Shown piece by piece: positions 5,276 to 6,399 of a stretch of DNA of 6,399 nt. How positions within the stretch are numbered: position 1 is the first letter of the stretch; each line of letters opens with the position of its first letter. Origin of the DNA: an uncultured Oscillospiraceae bacterium (GTDB taxonomy: Bacteria > Bacillota > Clostridia > Oscillospirales > Ruminococcaceae); NCBI GenBank assembly GCA_910578755.1, contig CAJTSZ010000111.1, positions 1-6,399 on the forward strand, read 5' to 3'. A model generated the notes under the pieces. The model worked only from the letters and a program-made list of their open reading frames with translations, made no database searches and was not told where the DNA came from. Both the position numbers and the translations under genes were made by a program.

Positions 5276-5366
5276 CTAAAAGCGTACCAATGGGAATTGG
5301 GAAGGCTGCTGTTGGGCCATGGCGATAAAAATAAGGAAAAACCTTTGAAACATAGGGGGAAATTTT

Positions 5367-5891
5367 ATGGAACTGATGAATTTATTGTTGGAAAGAAGGA
5401 GCATCCGCCAGTATACCGGCGAGCCAGTACCAAGGGAGCAGTTGGAGCAAATTTTGCAGGCCGGCTTGCTTTCCCCCAGCGGGCGCAACATAAGGCCCTG
5501 GGAATTTGTTGTGGTGGAAAATAAGGAAACCCTGGCCCGGCTGGCTGCCAGCCGCCAAAGCGGCGCCCAAATGCTGGAAAACGCCGGCTGCGCCATTCTT
5601 GTTTTTGCCAACCGGGAAAAAACAGACGTTTGGCCGGAGGACTGTTCCATTGCCATGAGCAATATGCACCTGATGGCCCATAGCCTGGGGCTGGGCAGCT
5701 GTTGGGTGCAGGGGCGGCTGCGCCAGGCCCAAAACGGAAAAACCACAGAGGAGGTTTGCCGGGAACTGCTTTTTGTATCGGAGCAATATGCCCTGGAGGC
5801 CATTTTAGCTGTAGGGGCGCCCGCCCAGCGGCCTGCGCCCCACACTACAGGGGAGCTTTTAAGGGAAAAGCTGCACTGGGAGCGATTTTAG
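5367..5891 (+). CDS. Nitroreductase-family FMN oxidoreductase
   Basis: This encodes a 174-aa protein of the nitroreductase fold, expected to bind FMN and act as a homodimer using NAD(P)H; the substrate cannot be read from sequence. The N-terminal LERRSIRQYTGEPV (8-21) is the classic flavin-phosphate-binding start, followed by SPSGRNIRPWEFVVVEN (36-52), the central EDCSIAMSNMHLMAHSLGLGSCWV (91-114) and the late IGxP-like block LAVGAPAQRP (147-156). The length is at the short end typical of the compact subfamily. The ATG at 5367 follows AGGGGGA (5354-5360) by six bases; an ATG three codons later is the alternative. It is a single gene, and 40 bp after its stop the hairpin array begins, which may form the end of its transcript. 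No ordinary terminator with a T-run directly follows. Confidence 0.93.
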   Translation: MELMNLLLERRSIRQYTGEPVPREQLEQILQAGLLSPSGRNIRPWEFVVVENKETLARLAASRQSGAQMLENAGCAILVFANREKTDVWPEDCSIAMSNMHLMAHSLGLGSCWVQGRLRQAQNGKTTEEVCRELLFVSEQYALEAILAVGAPAQRPAPHTTGELLREKLHWERF

Positions 5892-5930
5892 TTTTTTTGG
5901 AGGCATTGGCTGCCTTTCAAGCTGTGCTGT

Positions 5931-6060
5931 TGGGCCTGCGCAGCCCCAAAACTTACAGCGGTGCACCGCTGTAAGTTAGCAAGTTGGGCATAGCCCAACT
6001 TGTGTTTCTTTTTGGCATCAAAAGAAATATGGAAAAGAAAAGCGCCGGGGCTTTGCCCCT
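5931..6060 (+). repeat. Modular hairpin unit R1, inverted partner of 702-835
   Basis: In order: a TTGGG/CCCAA hairpin near 5931-5949; AACTTACAGCGG/CCGCTGTAAGTT (5950-5977, 12-bp stem, loop TGCA); CAAGTTGGGC/GCCCAACTTG (5980-6002, 10-bp stem); TTTCTTTT/AAAAGAAA (6005-6027); a purine linker GGAAAAGAAAAGCGCC; and GGGGC-TTT-GCCCC (6047-6059). The order and much of the sequence equal the reverse complement of 702-835. It lies 40 bp after the nitroreductase stop and could stabilise or end that transcript. It encodes no protein. Confidence 0.8.
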
Positions 6061-6399
6061 GCACTCCAGCTTTTTAAAGCTTTCCGCCCCAAACCCGGCC
6101 TTATTTCCTGTGGGCCTCCCTGGCCGGGGCCCTATTCTTTTGGCGTTAAAAGAATAGGGGAAGAAAAACGCCGGGGTTACACCCCTGGCCCGGAAGCGTG
6201 TGACCGCTTCCAAACTTGTACCAGCGGGCTTACGCAGCCCGAACCTGCGGCCCATTTCTTTTCACATAAAAGAAATGGGCCGGGGTACGGGACCGGGTAG
6301 GCCCCGTTGACAGAGGCTTAGAGGTAGCAGCTACCTCTAAGCCTGTATTGTTGGGGCAGAAAGCTCCAACAGCAGAAAACTGCTTGACAAGGCCCCGGC
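6061..6399. repeat. Further hairpin array (partial units R2 and beyond)
   Basis: After an AGCTTT/AAAGCT palindrome (6068-6081), the modules CCCTATTCTTTT/AAAAGAATAGGG (6130-6159), purine linker and GGGGT-TAC-ACCCC (6173-6185) repeat the second half of unit R1. More hairpins follow: GGAAGCG/CGCTTCC (6192-6211), CGGGCT/AGCCCG (6225-6241), a 14-bp GGCCCATTTCTTTT stem (6249-6281), a 14-bp AGGCTTAGAGGTAG stem with loop CAG (6314-6344) and AGCAG/CTGCT (around 6370-6384). The array runs off the window edge. No gene is supported; the one long minus-strand frame is read straight through the palindromes. Confidence 0.75.

Noticed and set aside
5185..5328. Upstream ORF of 47 codons in the nitroreductase leader (starts MTVGCFVLVV)
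   Set aside because: It has only a weak AGAGG four bases before the ATG, no recognisable protein features, and overlaps the phased repeats. It could be a leader peptide but evidence is too thin.
702..6060. Composite transposon: inverted ends flanking accessory and other genes
   Set aside because: The interior holds rsmD, coaD and spoIIR, which are core chromosomal genes. There is no transposase or integrase, and no target-site duplication is visible. The units also occur in extra copies outside the pair.
5953..6255. Minus-strand frame of 100 codons in the right array
   Set aside because: It is a translation of palindromic repeats; similar spurious peptides appear in the left array.

Overview
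The window looks like chromosomal DNA from an endospore-forming Clostridia-type Firmicute, probably near Oscillospiraceae/Ruminococcaceae. The reasons are a convincing spoIIR gene, the rsmD-coaD pair followed by a small DivIVA-like coiled-coil gene, strong GGAGG-type ribosome binding sites, and intergenic DNA crowded with perfect hairpins. The genus is inference; no rRNA or other marker is present.

Layout. Positions 1-835 hold no convincing gene and are almost entirely palindromic. 1-250 carries AT-rich palindromes repeating every 110-120 bp. 251-493 is a chain of GC-rich hairpins. 494-686 is a separate segment bounded by 7-bp inverted ends that includes a terminator-like hairpin. 702-835 is a second, inverted hairpin unit. 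A sigma-A-type promoter (846-873) follows and drives a compact operon: rsmD (16S rRNA methyltransferase), coaD (phosphopantetheine adenylyltransferase) and a 162-aa coiled-coil protein. The operon ends in a 23-bp perfect terminator shared with the convergent gene for an AraC-type regulator fused to a GyrI-like effector domain. A 300-bp divergent intergenic region with a sigma-F/G-like promoter precedes spoIIR, which ends in another perfect bidirectional terminator. An unrecognised 132-aa gene (minus) and a nitroreductase gene (plus) diverge from a 376-bp region with a promoter for each. From 5931 to the end the sequence is again a hairpin array.

How the genes relate. rsmD and coaD are housekeeping genes. 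SpoIIR links sigma-F activity in the forespore to pro-sigma-E processing in the mother cell. The regulator, the small hypothetical gene and the nitroreductase are accessory-type single genes with their own signals.

The most interesting content is the repeat system. Modular units built from a fixed order of hairpins occur in direct and inverted orientation on both sides of the six genes. Copies differ at both arms of a stem in ways that keep pairing. This resembles a dispersed REP/MITE-like palindromic family, but I cannot name a known family and found no transposase in the window.
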